16,198 bases of DNA, taken from contig JANYBE010000077.1 of NCBI GenBank assembly GCA_025360945.1, positions 1 to 16,198 of the forward strand, written 5' to 3'. Position numbers and translations under genes: made by a program. The notes under the pieces are model-generated. The model made no database searches, was not told the origin of the DNA, and saw only the letters and a list, made by a program, of their open reading frames with translations. Of this stretch, positions 7,256 to 14,593 are shown one piece after another (positions within the stretch are counted from its first letter, which is position 1; the number at the start of each line of letters is the position of its first letter). The DNA is from Rhizobacter sp. Lineage in GTDB: Bacteria; Pseudomonadota; Gammaproteobacteria; Burkholderiales; Burkholderiaceae_C.

Positions 7256-8218
7256 ATGAGTTCCACGCGCAGCCTCACCATCATCGTTGCCGCCATCACC
7301 GCCGGCCTGCTCGCCGCCCCGGCCTTTGCCGAGGACACCAAGGTCGCGATCGCGATCTCGGGCTGGACCGGCTTCGCGCCACTGACCCTGGCCAACGAGG
7401 CCGGCCTGTTCAAGAAGAACGGCCTGGACGTGACAATCAAGAAGATCCCGCAAAAGGACCGCCATCTCGCGATCGCTTCGGGCGATGTGCAGTGCGCCGC
7501 GACCACCGTCGAAACCTGGGTGTCCTGGAACGCCAACGGCGTGGCGACGACACAGATCTTCCAGCTCGACAAGAGTTACGGCGCCGACGGCCTGGTTGTT
7601 AAACCGAACATCGCGAAGATCACCGACCTGAAGGGCAAGACCGTGGCCGCATCGGCGCCCGGCACCTCGCCGTACTTCGGCCTGGCCTGGATCCTGAAGA
7701 AGAACGGCCTGTCGGTGAAGGACGTGAAGGTGCTGACCCTCGAACCGCAACCGGTCGCGAACGCGCTGATCGCCGGCACGACCGACTTCGACGGCGGCAT
7801 GACCTACGAGCCCTACCTCAGTGCGGTGCGCTCCAAGCCCGAGGCCGGCAAGATCATCGCCACCACACTCGACTACCCGATGGTGATGGACACGTTCGGC
7901 TGCGCGCCGAAGTTCCTGAAAGAAAACCCGAAGGCTGCGAAGGCACTGGCCGACGGCTACTTCGCCGCGCTCGACATGATCAAGGCCGAGCCGAAGAAGT
8001 CCTACGAGATCATGGGCGCTGACGTGAAGCAATCCGGCGAGGCGTTCGAGAAATCGGCCGCCTATCTGCGCTGGCAAGACCGTGCGGCGAACCAGAAGTT
8101 CTTCGCGGGCGAGCATCAGCAATTCACCAAGGAAGCGGCCGACTTGCTGCTGGAAATCGGCATCATCAAGCAGATCCCCGACCTGAAGGGTCTGGCGGAC
8201 ACGAGCTTCATCAAGTAG
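7256..8218 (+). CDS. ABC transporter substrate-binding protein, NitT/TauT (NMT1/SsuA-like) family
   Basis: A 320-residue periplasmic binding protein. Residues 1-25 form a Sec signal peptide with a hydrophobic stretch ending AAPAFA, cleaved before E26. The mature part has the NMT1/SsuA-like layout: WTGFAPLTLANEAGLFKKNGLDV near the start, then DLKGKTVAASAPGTSPYFGL, then the second-lobe segment PVANALIAGTTDFDGGMTYEPYL. Relatives bind taurine, alkanesulfonates, nitrate or pyrimidine precursors. Its place between hutG and hutH, behind a HutC operator, suggests histidine, urocanate or another imidazole compound instead; that is inference. A GGGAG binding site precedes the ATG by 7 bases. It is the first gene of a transporter operon. 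Classical hut ABC systems (HutXWV) belong to the glycine-betaine type, so this is not an obvious ortholog. Confidence 0.9.
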   Translation: MSSTRSLTIIVAAITAGLLAAPAFAEDTKVAIAISGWTGFAPLTLANEAGLFKKNGLDVTIKKIPQKDRHLAIASGDVQCAATTVETWVSWNANGVATTQIFQLDKSYGADGLVVKPNIAKITDLKGKTVAASAPGTSPYFGLAWILKKNGLSVKDVKVLTLEPQPVANALIAGTTDFDGGMTYEPYLSAVRSKPEAGKIIATTLDYPMVMDTFGCAPKFLKENPKAAKALADGYFAALDMIKAEPKKSYEIMGADVKQSGEAFEKSAAYLRWQDRAANQKFFAGEHQQFTKEAADLLLEIGIIKQIPDLKGLADTSFIK

Positions 8219-8225
8219 TTCGCGC

Positions 8226-8999
8226 TTGAAGCCGCTGCGCGAGATCAGCCCCGGCCGGCGCAACGCGCTGGGGCTGGCGTTCTTCATTCTGTTCTTCGCG
8301 GTATGGGCTGTTGCCACATTGGGCGGCTTTGTGCCCAAGACCTTCTTGGCCGACCCGATTGCGATGGTCCGCTCGGGCTGGGTGCTGCTCACTGAGCAAG
8401 GGTTCTCGAAGGACATTGGCTTCACGATCTGGCGCGTGCTCGGCGGCTTCGTGCTCGCCGCGATCCTCGCGGTGCCGCTCGGTGTCGCGATGGGCGCGTA
8501 CAAGCCGGTCGAGGCCTTCTTCGAACCGTTCGTCTCGTTCGCACGCTACCTGCCGGCCTCTGCCTTCATTCCGCTGCTGATCCTGTGGGCCGGCATCGGC
8601 GAGGCGCAAAAGCTCTCGCTGATCTTCCTCGGCTCATTCTTCCAGCTCGTGCTCATGATCGCGATGCAGGTCGGCGGCACGCGGCGCGATCTGGTCGAAG
8701 CGGCCTACACGTTGGGTGCGAGCGACTTGGGTATCGTCAAGCGCGTGCTGATCCCGTCCAGCGCGCCGCAGATCGCCGAAACGCTGCGCCTGGTGCTGGG
8801 CTGGGCCTGGACCTATGTGATCGTCGCCGAGCTGATCGGCGCCAGCGAAGGCATTGGCCACATGATCACCGACAGCCAGGCGCTGCTCGCGACGGACCAG
8901 ATCATCTTTGGCATCATCACGATCGGCGCGATCGGACTCGTCTCCGATTTGGCCTTCAAGCGCGCGAACCGTGCGATGTTCAAGTGGGCGGCGCTGTGA
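8226..8999 (+). CDS. ABC transporter permease, NitT/TauT family
   Basis: A 257-residue inner-membrane permease with about six predicted membrane helices; the first is the run after residue 13 (ALGLAFFILFFAVWAVATLG). The EAA loop that contacts the ATPase reads EAAYTLGASDLGIVKRVLIP, at about residues 159-178. It resembles SsuC and TauC in size and layout. The start appears to be TTG at 8226, seven bases after the binding-protein stop: the first membrane helix requires a start this early and no in-frame ATG or GTG lies nearby. No clear ribosome binding site is visible, so translation probably depends on coupling. The stop overlaps the ATPase start in GTGA. Confidence 0.92.
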   Translation: MKPLREISPGRRNALGLAFFILFFAVWAVATLGGFVPKTFLADPIAMVRSGWVLLTEQGFSKDIGFTIWRVLGGFVLAAILAVPLGVAMGAYKPVEAFFEPFVSFARYLPASAFIPLLILWAGIGEAQKLSLIFLGSFFQLVLMIAMQVGGTRRDLVEAAYTLGASDLGIVKRVLIPSSAPQIAETLRLVLGWAWTYVIVAELIGASEGIGHMITDSQALLATDQIIFGIITIGAIGLVSDLAFKRANRAMFKWAAL

Positions 9000-9784
9000 G
9001 TCGATTGAGTGTTCAAGGCGTCGGTCGCACCTTCCCCGGCGTGAACGGCGGCGCGCCCACGCTGGCGCTGCAACCGACGAATCTGGAGGTCGCCGACAAC
9101 GACTTCATCACCGTGCTCGGCCCGTCGGGCTGCGGCAAGTCGACGCTGCTGCGCATCGTCGCCGGACTCGACACGCCCACGGTAGGCCAGGTGCTGCTCG
9201 ACGGTCAGGCCGTCACCGGCCCTGGCGCAGACCGTGGCATGGTGTTCCAGAGCTATACGCTGTTCCCCTGGCTTACGGTGCGCGAGAACATCTGCTTTGG
9301 GCTGCGCGAGAAGGGCATGCCGATAACCGAGCAGGCCGAGATCGCGGCGCGCTTCATTGCCGAGGTGGGTCTGAACGGCTTCGAGTCGCACTTTTCGAAG
9401 CAGCTCTCCGGCGGCATGCAGCAGCGCGTCGCACTGGCCCGCGCGCTGGCCAACGACCCGAAGATCCTGCTGCTCGACGAGCCCTTCGGCGCGCTCGACA
9501 ACCAGACACGCGCGCTGATGCAGGAGCTGCTGCTGTCGATCTGGGAGCTGCACAAGAAGACGGTGCTGTTCGTCACACATGACATCGACGAGGCGATATT
9601 CATGGCCAACCGCTGCGCCGTGTTCAGCGCGCGGCCCGGGCGCATCAAGAACGAGCTGACGATCGACCTGCCCAACCCGCGCCACTACACGGTCAAGACG
9701 ACGCCGCGCTTCTCAGCGCTGAAGGCGCAGGTCACTGAAGACATCCGCGTCGAGACGCTGCGCGCAGTGCAGATGGAGCGTTGA
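8996..9784 (+). CDS. ABC transporter ATP-binding protein, NitT/TauT family
   Basis: A 262-residue cytoplasmic ATPase that powers the permease. Motifs run in order: Walker A GPSGCGKST (residues 42-50), Q-loop glutamine Q85 in VFQSYTLFPW, signature LSGGMQQR (137-144), Walker B ILLLDEPFGALD with D161 and E162, and H-loop H195 in FVTHD. The segment LFPWLTVRENICFGL is typical of SsuB/TauB-type ATPases. I chose the GTG at 8996 because it overlaps the permease stop (GTGA) and gives the usual family length; the open frame extends further upstream but only through permease coding sequence. With the two genes before it this makes a complete importer. Confidence 0.94.
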   Translation: MSRLSVQGVGRTFPGVNGGAPTLALQPTNLEVADNDFITVLGPSGCGKSTLLRIVAGLDTPTVGQVLLDGQAVTGPGADRGMVFQSYTLFPWLTVRENICFGLREKGMPITEQAEIAARFIAEVGLNGFESHFSKQLSGGMQQRVALARALANDPKILLLDEPFGALDNQTRALMQELLLSIWELHKKTVLFVTHDIDEAIFMANRCAVFSARPGRIKNELTIDLPNPRHYTVKTTPRFSALKAQVTEDIRVETLRAVQMER

Positions 9785-9841
9785 CGCGGCTGCGCACGGC
9801 CCCTGGGGTTGGCGTGGAGCATCGCCCCGAGGAGACGCGTC

Positions 9842-10032
9842 ATGAAGCTCTCGCTCACACCATCGTCGCCATCGCCGGCCTTGCGGGTTGCGCCGCGCAA
9901 ACGTCGGGCACCGCCACGACGCAGGATGACCTCGCGAAGATGCGGGCCGTCAACAACGCGGCCAAGGGCCTGAGTGTGCAGGTGGTCTGGATCAACGCGC
10001 CGCAGAAGTCGGTGCGCGCGCCAGGCGGCTAG
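9842..10032 (+). pseudogene. Small lipoprotein gene, apparently frameshifted
   Basis: A strong binding site (GAGGAG) precedes the ATG at 9842, which reads MKLSLT and then leaves the sensible frame. The neighbouring frame continues as TIVAIAGLAGCAAQTSGT, a lipoprotein signal with lipobox LAGC, and ends after VVWINAPQKSVRAPGG at 10032. One missing base near 9857 (CACACC where CACCACC would be expected) would join the halves into a normal lipoprotein of about 63 residues. Alternatively the gene starts at TTG 9781, overlapping the ATPase stop, giving 83 residues with a long, partly acidic N terminus unlike a signal peptide. I do not recognise the mature sequence. The location suggests cotranscription with the transporter. 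Its stop shares CTAG with the hutH stop. Confidence 0.5.
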
Positions 10033-11531
10033 GCCGCCAGCCCGGCCTCGACGAGCACGGTGGCCGCCTCGATGTCGGGAGACATCAGGCGGTCGACGCT
10101 CAGGCGCGCGACATGCTTGCGCAACCGTGCATGCAGCGCTTCGATCGCGGGCGACGAAGTCAGCGGCCGGCGGAACTCGATCGCCTGCGCCGCGCACAGC
10201 CACTCGATCCCGACCACGCCGGCGGTGTTGTCCAGCATCGTGTGCAGGCGGCGCGCCGCAAAGGTCGCCATCGAGACATGATCCTCCTGGTTCGCCGAGG
10301 TCGGCAACGAGTCGACGCTCGCCGGGTGCGCGAGGGACTTGTTCTCCGACGCCAGCGCGGCCGAGGTCACCTGCGCGATCATGAAGCCCGAATTTAGCCC
10401 GCCGTGCTCGATGAGGAAGGCCGGCAAACCGGACAGCACCGGGTCCATCAGCATCGCGGTGCGGCGCTCGGCGAGCGCGCCGATCTCGGCGATCGCGAGC
10501 GCGAGGTTGTCGGCCGCGAACGCCACCGGCTCGGCGTGAAAGTTGCCACCCGACAGCGCCTGCAGCGTGTCAGCGAACACCAGCGGGTTGTCGGAGACGC
10601 CGTTCGCCTCTAGCAGCAGCACGCTCCAGGCATGCTCGATCTGATCGAGACACGCGCCCATCACCTGCGGCTGGCAGCGCAGGCAGTACGGGTCCTGCAC
10701 GCGGTCGCAATCCAGGTGCGACGCGCGCAGTGCGCTACCGGCGAGCCAGTCGCGGTAGCGCGCGGCCACCACGCGCTGGCCGCGCTGGCCGCGCGCGGCG
10801 TGGATGCGGTCGTCGAATGGCGTGTCGGAGCCCTTCGCGGCGTCGACAGTCATCGCGCCGACCGCCACCGCCACATCGAAAACGCGACGCAGGCGCTGCA
10901 CCGCGTAGATCGCCAGCGCCGTCGAGGCCTGCGTGCCGTTGAGCAGCGCGAGGCCTTCCTTCGGGCCGAGCTGCAGCGGCGCGAGGCCGGCTCGAGCGAG
11001 CGCGTGCAAGGCGGGCACACGTTCACCGCCGACGAAGGCCTCGCCCTCGCCGATCAGCACACCGGCCAGGTGTGCTAGCGGTGCGAGGTCGCCCGACGCG
11101 CCGACCGAACCCTTCTCCGGCACGACCGGCAACACGTCGTCGTTCAGCAGCGCAAGCAACGCGGCGATCACCTCGGGGCGCACGCCCGACAGCCCGTGCG
11201 CCAGGCTCGCGGCCTTCAGCAGCAGCATCAACCGCACGACCGGCGCGCTCAGCGGCTTGCCCACGCCCGCGCTGTGCGACAGCACCAGGTTTCGCTGCAG
11301 CTGCGCCAGGTCGTCGTCGGCGATGCGCGTTTGCGCCAGCTTGCCGAAGCCGGTATTGATGCCGTAGACAGCCGCATGCTGCGCGACAAGCTCGCGCACC
11401 GCCTGCACGCTCGCCGCGACGCGCGCGTCGGCCTCAGACGAGACGACCCAGCGCGCGCTGCCCGCGGCGGCTTGTTCGAGCAGAGCCGCATCGAGTTGGC
11501 CCGGGATGATCGTGATTGGCGTGGTCGTCAT
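10029..11531 (-). CDS. hutH: Histidine ammonia-lyase (histidase)
   Basis: HutH removes ammonia from L-histidine to give trans-urocanate, the entry step of the pathway. The 500-residue length is close to the usual value. The Ala-Ser-Gly triad that cyclises into the MIO cofactor is at residues 145-147 in GSVGASGDLAPLAH. Other family markers are Y56 in VYGINTGFGKL, QDPYCLRCQPQVMGA, GGNFHAEPVA and SANQEDHVSM. It starts at ATG 11531, just beyond operator 3, with no clear ribosome binding site. It is divergent from hutC and convergent with the transporter unit. It is separated from the other catalytic genes, so entry into the pathway and the later steps have their own promoters under one repressor. 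Confidence 0.97.
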   Translation of the reverse strand: MTTTPITIIPGQLDAALLEQAAAGSARWVVSSEADARVAASVQAVRELVAQHAAVYGINTGFGKLAQTRIADDDLAQLQRNLVLSHSAGVGKPLSAPVVRLMLLLKAASLAHGLSGVRPEVIAALLALLNDDVLPVVPEKGSVGASGDLAPLAHLAGVLIGEGEAFVGGERVPALHALARAGLAPLQLGPKEGLALLNGTQASTALAIYAVQRLRRVFDVAVAVGAMTVDAAKGSDTPFDDRIHAARGQRGQRVVAARYRDWLAGSALRASHLDCDRVQDPYCLRCQPQVMGACLDQIEHAWSVLLLEANGVSDNPLVFADTLQALSGGNFHAEPVAFAADNLALAIAEIGALAERRTAMLMDPVLSGLPAFLIEHGGLNSGFMIAQVTSAALASENKSLAHPASVDSLPTSANQEDHVSMATFAARRLHTMLDNTAGVVGIEWLCAAQAIEFRRPLTSSPAIEALHARLRKHVARLSVDRLMSPDIEAATVLVEAGLAA

Positions 11532-11541
11532 AGCGGGCCCG

Positions 11542-11559
11542 AAGTGGTCTAGACAACTT
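11542..11559. promoter_or_regulatory. HutC operator 3, between hutH and hutC
   Basis: AAGTGGTCTAGACAACTT is the operator 1 palindrome with one mismatched pair and an intact GTCTAGAC core. It lies in the 55-base gap between the divergent hutH and hutC starts, 10 bases before hutH. It overlaps the expected -35 area of the hutC promoter, so it should give repression of hutH and self-repression of hutC. Confidence 0.85.
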
Positions 11560-11574
11560 TAGCATGCACCTGGC

Positions 11575-11580
11575 TAGAAT
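11575..11580 (+). promoter_or_regulatory. Likely hutC -10 element
   Basis: TAGAAT matches TATAAT at five of six positions and lies six bases before the hutC ATG. TAGACA (11550-11555), inside operator 3, could serve as the -35 with a long 19-base spacer. Transcription would then start at or next to the A of the start codon, giving a leaderless message; no ribosome binding site is present. Confidence 0.45.
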
Positions 11581-11586
11581 GAACCG

Positions 11587-12300
11587 ATGACCAGTCCGCT
11601 GCGCACCTTGCCCTATGTGATCATCAAGGCCGCGCTGCGCGAGCGCATCGCGCAAGGTGGCTGGCAACCCGGCGTGCGCCTGCCCTCGGAACGCGAACTC
11701 GTGCAGACATTCGGCTGCGCGCGCATGACGGTGCACCGCGCACTTCGCGAACTCGAGGAAGAAGGACTGATTGAGCGCCGACAGGGTTCGGGCTCGTACG
11801 TGGCCGAGCTGCACCCGATCTCCAACCTGCTGCAGGTGCGCGACATCCACGACGAGATCTTCGAGCGCGGCCATGTGCACACGACGCACGTGTGCCTCGT
11901 GGCGCGCGAGAAGGCCGACGCGCGCACCAGCGCCGCGATGCGCCTGCCGCGCGCTGCCGCGATCTACCACGTGCAGCTCGTGCACCTCGAAAACGGGGTG
12001 CCGATCCAACTCGAGGACCGGCATGTGAATCCGACCCTGGCCCCGGATCTGATGGCGCGCGACTTCACGCAGGTCACGCCCTCGTTCGTGCTGTTCGAGC
12101 ACGCACCGCTGACCGAGGCCGAGCAGGTGATCGAGGCCGTGCTCGCCACTCCCGAGCAGGCGCGCCTGCTCGAGGTCTCGCAGGGCAGTGCGCTTTTGAT
12201 GGTGTCGCGCCGCACCGTATCGCAGGGCGCGGTCGCCTCGGTCGCCCGGCTGTACCACCCGGGTGCGCGCTATCGCCTGATCGGGCACTTCTCCGTCTAG
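11587..12300 (+). CDS. hutC: Histidine utilisation repressor, GntR family HutC subfamily
   Basis: A 237-residue repressor. The N-terminal winged helix-turn-helix covers about residues 8-72 (RLPSERELVQTFGCARMTVH, then RALRELEEEGLIERRQGSGSYV). The C-terminal UTRA ligand domain covers about 90-235. Known HutC proteins bind urocanate, which releases them from DNA. Its likely targets are the three GTCTAGAC palindromes at 1473, 7158 and 11542, the last next to its own promoter. The ATG at 11587 has no binding site upstream but a good -10 six bases away. It ends in GTC TAG AC, which by chance or not recreates the operator core. Placement next to hutH and sequence features both support the name. Confidence 0.95.
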   Translation: MTSPLRTLPYVIIKAALRERIAQGGWQPGVRLPSERELVQTFGCARMTVHRALRELEEEGLIERRQGSGSYVAELHPISNLLQVRDIHDEIFERGHVHTTHVCLVAREKADARTSAAMRLPRAAAIYHVQLVHLENGVPIQLEDRHVNPTLAPDLMARDFTQVTPSFVLFEHAPLTEAEQVIEAVLATPEQARLLEVSQGSALLMVSRRTVSQGAVASVARLYHPGARYRLIGHFSV

Positions 12301-12344
12301 ACAGCGCGGGGCCACAATGGCGCTCCCACGCGCCGAGTCCTACC

Positions 12345-13118
12345 ATGCCGACCAAAGAACTTCCGCCTTCCAATGCCGCCCGCGCGCACGACCTCACTGA
12401 CGCCGAGTTCGCCGAACTCGACGACCTGCTGCTCGAAACCCCCGAGCCGCTGGAGCCGCTCGACGCCGTGATGCTCGACGGCTACCTCTGCGGAGTGATC
12501 GTCCAGCCGGTACTGCTCGAGAGCGCGACTTGGCTCGCGCACGTCTTCGATTTCGACGGCCGCCCGCTGCCCGACGACGTGAACGCCGAATGGCTGCAAC
12601 GCACGACTGCGCTGGTCATGCGGCGCCACGCCGCGCTGAACCGCGCGATCGTCGAAGACGGCTGGTTCGACCCGCTGGTACTCGAGTTCGACGACGAGCA
12701 CCCGCGCGAGCCGGTGCCCGAGGGCGAAGTGGACATGATGGCCGGCCTGAGCCCAGTCTCGCAATCGCTGACGCCCTGGGTCGCCGGCTTCCATCATGCG
12801 GTCGAGACATTTCCCGATCTGGCCGAGATGCCCGACGACGCGGTGATGGCCGCGCTTGCACGGCTGTACCGCCACCTTCCGGTCGAAAACGACGAACAGC
12901 GCGAAGTCGTCGCCACGCTCGACCGCGAGCACCCGTTGGTCACGCTGGACGACGCGATGCAAGAGCTAGTGGTCACCGTCGCCGACCTGCAAGATCTCAC
13001 CAACGCGCAGCGCTACAAGGTCGACACGATCAAGCGCGAGACGCCCAAGGTCGGCCGCAACGACCCTTGCCCCTGCGGCAGTGGCAAGAAGTTCAAGCAA
13101 TGCCACGGGGCGGCGTGA
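12345..13118 (+). CDS. UPF0149 (YecA/YgfB-like) family protein with C-terminal SEC-C zinc motif
   Basis: A 257-residue protein. The N-terminal two thirds match the UPF0149 layout: a short helical opening (LTDAEFAELDDLLLETPEP), then LDAVMLDGYLCGVIVQP, and later GLSPVSQSLTPWVAGFHHAVE. The C terminus carries a SEC-C zinc-binding motif, RNDPCPCGSGKKFKQCHG, with C242, C244, C253 and H254 as ligands. The same motif ends SecA and many accessory proteins and mediates protein or ribosome contacts. The molecular role of this family is not settled. ATG 12345 was chosen because UPF0149 homology begins shortly after it; the ATG at 12317 is out of frame. It follows hutC by 44 bases but is probably not part of the hut system. 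Confidence 0.88.
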   Translation: MPTKELPPSNAARAHDLTDAEFAELDDLLLETPEPLEPLDAVMLDGYLCGVIVQPVLLESATWLAHVFDFDGRPLPDDVNAEWLQRTTALVMRRHAALNRAIVEDGWFDPLVLEFDDEHPREPVPEGEVDMMAGLSPVSQSLTPWVAGFHHAVETFPDLAEMPDDAVMAALARLYRHLPVENDEQREVVATLDREHPLVTLDDAMQELVVTVADLQDLTNAQRYKVDTIKRETPKVGRNDPCPCGSGKKFKQCHGAA

Positions 13119-13141
13119 GCGTGGGTCGCATCGCCTGACGG

Positions 13142-13912
13142 ATGCGCATCCAGCTGCTTTCCGATCTGCACCTCGAGACCGAGGTGTTCGCACCCACGGC
13201 GGCACCGGACGCTGAGCTGCTGGTGCTCGCCGGCGACATCGACAGCTCGTGGGCCGGCCTAGAACTCTTTCGCGATTGGCCGGTGCCGGTGATCTTCGTC
13301 GCAGGCAACCACGAATTCGACGAACGCGAGATCACCCAGACCTGGCCGGCGTTGCGCGCGCGTTGCGCGCGACTTGGCATTCGGCTGCTCGAGTGCGAAA
13401 CCCTGATCCTGAGCGACGCCGCAGGCAGGCGCATCCGATTCGTTGCCACCATCCGCTGGTGCGACTTCGACCTGTTCGGCCCCGCACGGCGCGAGCGTGC
13501 GATGCGTGCGGCCAGCTACTTCATGAAGATCATGCGGGCGACGCGCCACGGCGCGCCGCTGGACGCGGCCGCTGTGCGCGAAGAAGCACTCAGCTGCGGC
13601 GCCTGGCTGCATCAGGAGCTGAAGCGGCCCCGGGCCGGCTGGGATGCGACCGTGGTCATCACCCACTTCGCCCCCAGCCTGCGCAGCGCCGACCCGCGCT
13701 ACGGCAACCAGCCCGGCACCGCGAGCTTTTGCAATGCCGATGACGCGATGCTGCCGCTGGCCGACCTCTGGATCCACGGCCACCTGCATTGCCAGCACGA
13801 CTACCGCGCCCCGCACGTGGGCGGCGCCACACGGGTTGTCTGCAACTCACGCGGCCATGCGCGCAAGGGCGAGGCGCGCGGGCACCAGCCCTGGCTGGTT
13901 CTGGAGATTTAG
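13142..13912 (+). CDS. Metallophosphoesterase (calcineurin-like)
   Basis: A 256-residue calcineurin-like phosphoesterase. The dinuclear metal site is complete: D8 and H10 in SDLHLE, D32 in GDID, N56 and H57 in GNHE, H175 in ITHFAPS, and H212, H214 and H216 in HGHLH. There is no signal peptide, so the enzyme is cytoplasmic. The substrate cannot be told from sequence; relatives hydrolyse phosphomono- or diesters. It starts 23 bases after the UPF0149 gene with no obvious binding site, so the two are probably cotranscribed. Its stop overlaps the stop of the convergent TetR gene by four bases. Confidence 0.9.
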   Translation: MRIQLLSDLHLETEVFAPTAAPDAELLVLAGDIDSSWAGLELFRDWPVPVIFVAGNHEFDEREITQTWPALRARCARLGIRLLECETLILSDAAGRRIRFVATIRWCDFDLFGPARRERAMRAASYFMKIMRATRHGAPLDAAAVREEALSCGAWLHQELKRPRAGWDATVVITHFAPSLRSADPRYGNQPGTASFCNADDAMLPLADLWIHGHLHCQHDYRAPHVGGATRVVCNSRGHARKGEARGHQPWLVLEI

Positions 13913-14517
13913 CGCGCCAGCCCGGTGAAGCAGGTGCGCATCAGCATCTCGATGATCTGTTCGTCGCCGTGGTTGCCACCCGCCTTCAGCAGACTCAGCA
14001 CCGGGTCACAGGCTCTCGCGAACAAGGTGTAGAGCACCACCTCGGGCGGCAAGCCCGCATCGAGCCGCCCGGCCTGCTGGCCCGCGACGATCCAGGCGCC
14101 AAGCAGATCGCTCAGGCGCATGAGCCGGTCGAGGTAGGTCTTGTTGCCAATCAACGCGGCGCGCAGCGCCGAGTTCTGAGCCGGCAGCGATGGCATTTCG
14201 CCCGCAAGCTGCACCTGCATGGTCCAGCGCGTCAGTGCCTTCAGGCGGTCCAGCTCGGTGGCGTGCGACGCATCCTGCTCGAGCCGCTCGACCTGTGCGA
14301 TGGCGCGCTCGAGCACGCCGATCATCGCCGCGCCCGCGAGGGCTTCCTTGGAGCTGAAGTGCTTGTACAGGCTCGCCTTGGCAATGCCGACGTCGGCCGC
14401 GACGGCATCCACCGTCATCGCGTCGAAGCCCTTCTCGGCCAGCAGGCGGTTGACCGCTGCAACGATTGCTTCTTCGCGTGCGCGCAGCATTTGCGCCTTG
14501 AACGAGACCCGGGTCAT
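13909..14517 (-). CDS. TetR-family transcriptional regulator
   Basis: A 202-residue regulator. The N-terminal TetR helix-turn-helix covers about residues 14-62 (LAEKGFDAMTVDAVAADVGI, then AKASLYKHFSSKEAL). The C-terminal ligand domain is all helical and not recognisable by eye. The upstream gene on the same strand encodes the 74-residue protein at 14594-14818, so cotranscription is possible. A TAGAAT element lies six bases before the ATG, the same spacing as at hutC, and no ribosome binding site is seen. Candidate targets are its own operon and the aldehyde dehydrogenase gene divergent from that operon; this is inference from position. Confidence 0.9.
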   Translation of the reverse strand: MTRVSFKAQMLRAREEAIVAAVNRLLAEKGFDAMTVDAVAADVGIAKASLYKHFSSKEALAGAAMIGVLERAIAQVERLEQDASHATELDRLKALTRWTMQVQLAGEMPSLPAQNSALRAALIGNKTYLDRLMRLSDLLGAWIVAGQQAGRLDAGLPPEVVLYTLFARACDPVLSLLKAGGNHGDEQIIEMLMRTCFTGLAR

Positions 14518-14523
14518 GCCGGG

Positions 14524-14529
14524 ATTCTA
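14524..14529 (-). promoter_or_regulatory. Possible -10 element of the TetR gene
   Basis: On the minus strand TAGAAT is followed by six bases and then the TetR ATG, the same TAGAAT-N6-ATG arrangement as at hutC. No convincing -35 is visible 16-18 bases upstream, so the element may be weak or need an activator. Confidence 0.3.
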
Positions 14530-14554
14530 GACACCGGCCAAATGAGATGGATGT

Positions 14555-14575
14555 GCCGGTCGCGATGCGACTGGC
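14555..14575 (-). terminator. Hairpin downstream of the 74-residue protein gene
   Basis: GCCGGTCGC and GCGACTGGC form a nine-base stem around a three-base loop, with one mismatch in the minus-strand RNA. It begins 18 bases after the stop of the 14594-14818 gene. No U-run follows, so it is at best a weak terminator or an mRNA-stabilising hairpin before the TetR gene. Confidence 0.3.
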
Positions 14576-14593
14576 GCGTCACATTGGGTGGCA

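Noticed and set aside
6287..8503. A 738-codon minus-strand open frame over hutG, the binding protein and the permease
   Set aside because: It runs opposite or out of frame to three recognisable genes and has low-complexity Arg/Ala/Pro composition; it is a GC-driven shadow.
10772..10789. Nine-base tandem repeat CGCGCTGGC inside hutH
   Set aside because: It codes for the RGQRGQ-type segment normal in histidases and needs no special explanation.
12295..12302. A fourth GTCTAGAC core at the hutC stop codon
   Set aside because: The flanks do not match the AAGTG/CACTT arms, and the sequence follows from Val-stop plus two bases. A weak site cannot be excluded.
13115..13138. Seven-codon GTG open frame between the UPF0149 and phosphoesterase genes
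   Set aside because: It is too short, has no binding site of its own, and is expected by chance in GC-rich DNA.
14526..14531. TCTAGA upstream of the TetR gene as a HutC site
   Set aside because: It lacks the leading GT of GTNTANAC and the outer arms; it is better explained as part of a TAGAAT -10 element.
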